From NCBI RefSeq assembly GCF_016907895.1, contig NZ_JAFBCV010000005.1, positions 220,695 to 284,694 on the forward strand: a DNA stretch of 64,000 bases. The letters run 5' to 3'. A model generated the notes under the pieces. The model saw nothing but the letters and a program-made list of their open reading frames with translations. It did not search any database and had not been told where the DNA came from. Positions 60,548-64,000 of this stretch are shown here, in pieces. The stretch is from Shouchella xiaoxiensis (GTDB lineage: Bacteria > Bacillota > Bacilli > Bacillales > Bacillaceae_D). The position numbers and the translations under genes were made by a program. Position 1 is the first letter of the stretch. Each line of letters opens with the position of its first letter.

Positions 60548-62455
60548 TTAATTAATCTCAAAGCGGTCTTCCGAAATGACCTCATGGATCTTATAGGTAC
60601 CATCAACGCTCCTAATAATGAACTCGGTTCGTCTCTCTTGCTGCATATCTTCATCTGATTGTTCGTTGTACCAATTAAGCTCTTCGTAAATTGAAACAAG
60701 CCACTCTCCGTCTGAAACTTGTTCTTGCCCGATATAAGTCGGTTGACTAATTAATTCCTCAGTAATATCCGCTGCATTTAACTGTTCAATATACGTCACT
60801 GCCTGGTCATAAGCAGGTCCATCAGCAGTAGTTGACGCTCTAAGTATTGAGTCATCCCCACCTCTGCTAATCGAATAGAAAGAGCCAAAGTAATCAGACG
60901 CTGTCGTGATCGCTCCATCGCTTAATACAGATTGTCTTTCATCAACTGTGCTTACTTCTTCTCCGGGGTAGCGCCCAAAAAATGTATCAGATCCACTAAA
61001 CGATTCGTATGGATTGTCCGCCTGCCTCTCACCACTGTACAGATCACAGTCACGAACAGACCATTCGCCGTCAACATAATCGGCATTAAGCAGGCAGTAC
61101 AAACCATGCTGCTCTAACTCATTTTCGGCGTCACTTATTTGAGCATGGTAGACAACTGGAATACGCAATTGACTAAGATCGTGGTCAAGAAACGTCACCT
61201 TCGCTCCTTCAAACGCAATGCCGACCTCGTCAATTTGTCCACCAAAGTTTTGCTTAGGCCAGACGGTTGCCCCATCACCTGATTGATTTTCTAGAAAACC
61301 TAACTCCTGATTCGCTTCCGCTTCAAACCATCGTTCCCCATAAGCACGGACCGTCTCAACTAGCGGTTCACGCTCATCTTCAGGTAAGACGATAGCCCTG
61401 TAATCGATGTCGTAGCGATTTTCTTCTAATTGAATCGGTTCAGAAGTTGACGTCCCCCAAGGCAATTCTCTCTTAATATGAAAATGATGCTCGCTTGCTG
61501 GATCGACCGGTCCCAGAACAAGCGATTGTCCCTCCAGAGTATAGGTCTCATCTTCAAACACAATTGACGTTGGGTACGAATCAAACTCATCACGCTCAAA
61601 AATCGCTAAACCCGGTTCATAGTCAAGCACTAACTCTTCCTGACTGATTCCGTCCATTGTAAATTCCGCCACAGCTTCAGCTTCTCCCAACTCGGTATCA
61701 AGACTTGCAGATAAGCTGTAAATACCAGGAATAAGTGGGCCATACGTTAAGGAGCCATCGTTTTCCTGTTCTTTTTCTTCAACCCACTCTTCCTCATTTA
61801 AAAAATACGTTGCTTCAGGGTGCGGATACGCAATGGTTATGTAGCTTCCCGTTACTTGAATCAAATGCTGGTCAAAAATTCCGAGCCACTTGCCTTCCTG
61901 CACAACCGAAAACAAGCTACCTTCCTCTTGATTTTGTAAAGCTCGACTAAGCTCTGCTAACTGTTGCTCTGTTTCATATAAAGCAGTGAGTCCACTTGCT
62001 TCATATGGTTGCACGCCTGACCCATCTTCATAAATAGAAAGCCGCTCGATCGTGCGGTTGTTATCTCGCTCTAGTGCCTGCACAAAACGATCAATTGTTG
62101 CACTTTCCGATACATACTGCTTTCCGGCAAAATAAAGACCGATAGTCACAGCAACCAGTGCCACAAATCCTGCAATGGCCATCAGAATCCGCTTTCTCCG
62201 TATATGATCTTCTACAGGAGAAACCGCCCGCCACTTCGGTTCTCGAATTGTTGTTTCCGATGATTCTTCGTCCTCTATGCCTGGTTCTTCAAGTTTCGAC
62301 TCGCCTTCCTCATTTGAACTTGCGTCCTCATTAAGAAGTTCATTTCCCTTTGTTTCATCATTTTCAGTGTTTTTTATTTGTTCTTGACCACAGCTGCCGC
62401 AGAACCGACTTTCTGTCTTTAACTCGGCTCCACAATTTGAACACGTTCTCAACAT
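60548..62455 (-). CDS. Zinc-ribbon membrane protein, TcaA/YvbJ-like
   Basis: 635 residues. An N-terminal zinc ribbon (CSNCGAEL and FCGSCGQEQ, residues 5-27), an acidic linker, one membrane helix (about 92-114, ILMAIAGFVALVAVTIGLYF), and a large extracytoplasmic part with TcaA-type repeats (YITIAYPHPEATYFLNEEEW near 205) and an NTF2-like C-terminal domain (TTASDYFGSFYSISR onward). TcaA of staphylococci affects glycopeptide response; YvbJ of B. subtilis has the same layout. A role in wall stress sensing is an inference. It is monocistronic. Confidence 0.75.
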   Translation of the reverse strand: MLRTCSNCGAELKTESRFCGSCGQEQIKNTENDETKGNELLNEDASSNEEGESKLEEPGIEDEESSETTIREPKWRAVSPVEDHIRRKRILMAIAGFVALVAVTIGLYFAGKQYVSESATIDRFVQALERDNNRTIERLSIYEDGSGVQPYEASGLTALYETEQQLAELSRALQNQEEGSLFSVVQEGKWLGIFDQHLIQVTGSYITIAYPHPEATYFLNEEEWVEEKEQENDGSLTYGPLIPGIYSLSASLDTELGEAEAVAEFTMDGISQEELVLDYEPGLAIFERDEFDSYPTSIVFEDETYTLEGQSLVLGPVDPASEHHFHIKRELPWGTSTSEPIQLEENRYDIDYRAIVLPEDEREPLVETVRAYGERWFEAEANQELGFLENQSGDGATVWPKQNFGGQIDEVGIAFEGAKVTFLDHDLSQLRIPVVYHAQISDAENELEQHGLYCLLNADYVDGEWSVRDCDLYSGERQADNPYESFSGSDTFFGRYPGEEVSTVDERQSVLSDGAITTASDYFGSFYSISRGGDDSILRASTTADGPAYDQAVTYIEQLNAADITEELISQPTYIGQEQVSDGEWLVSIYEELNWYNEQSDEDMQQERRTEFIIRSVDGTYKIHEVISEDRFEIN

Positions 62456-62494
62456 AAATCCCCCTTAACGTACAAAATGCTGGTAAAAGTATAA

Positions 62495-63868
<1,374 letters not shown>

Positions 63869-63880
63869 GTTACGAGCAAG

Positions 63881-63944
63881 AAAGAAACTCTTCTGTTAGA
63901 AGAGTTTCAGGCTGTTGAGAAAGTAATTTCTCAACAGCTTTTTC
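63881..63944 (+). terminator. Double hairpin terminator after the collagen-like gene
   Basis: GAAACTCTTC/GAAGAGTTTC (63885-63909) is followed at once by GCTGTTGAGAAA/TTTCTCAACAGC (63913-63940) and a T-run. The last 55 bases of the window hold only a TATAAT-like sequence near 63980. Confidence 0.85.
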
Positions 63945-64000
63945 TTATTTATAGACACCTAAACAAAAATACTCTTGTTATAATGGAAAAAAGAACGGAA

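Overview
The window is a low-to-moderate-GC Firmicute chromosome segment, most likely from a salt- and alkali-tolerant Bacillaceae species of the Shouchella/Alkalihalobacillus (old Bacillus clausii) type. This rests on strong AGGAGG ribosome binding sites, TTG/GTG starts, ectABC, NEAT/sortase B haem capture, exact Bacillus-type Fur and Zur boxes, a BclA-like collagenous spore-surface protein and a GltP/MFS/App-type transporter complement. The genus is an inference. No rRNA, tRNA, CRISPR or intact transposase gene was seen.

Layout. 1-181: start of a D-Ala-D-Ala carboxypeptidase. 319-9750: one nine-gene minus-strand iron/haem operon behind a Fur-controlled promoter (two substrate-binding lipoproteins, two permeases, one ATPase, an IsdG-type monooxygenase, an IsdC-like NEAT protein, a 951-residue five-NEAT wall protein and sortase B). 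9784-11900: butanediol dehydrogenase, small genes and a structured leader. 12274-24512: a cell-surface polysaccharide region. Its five sugar-nucleotide enzymes match the WbpA-B-E-D-I route to UDP-2,3-diacetamido-2,3-dideoxymannuronic acid, and it also holds four glycosyltransferases, a 160-bp tandem repeat array and a decayed end marked by a mobile-element relic. 24694-29819: a ugp glycerol-3-phosphate transport operon with glpQ. 30153-31754: acyl-CoA synthetase. 32090-34305: ectABC ectoine operon. 34667-41793: GNAT, an ECF-like sigma operon, an MFS pump with its ArsR/DUF2087 regulator and shared palindromic operators, a dicarboxylate symporter and a candidate small RNA. 42364-51150: a PAF-acetylhydrolase-like enzyme, a large GAP1-N2-like protein, redox and methyltransferase genes, and a Zur-controlled pair (zinc-free S14 and a YciC-type zinc GTPase). 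51319-52818: a divergent MurE-like ligase. 52862-58523: a five-gene oligopeptide ABC operon. 59029-63868: DUF1349, Maa, a TcaA/YvbJ-like membrane protein and a collagen-like protein.

The main themes are metal acquisition (haem, zinc), envelope building and osmoprotection. The least explained structures are a two-copy RNA element with a SigB-like promoter (11786-11899 and 40638-40809), whose two C-rich motifs are complementary to the leader of the carboxypeptidase gene at 1-218; the 160-bp repeat array at 19295-20088; a large inverted repeat with competing helices at 48241-48313; the MurE-like ligase with altered substrate motifs; and the stand-alone GAP1-like protein. All functional statements come from reading the sequence and family knowledge; no database search was run.
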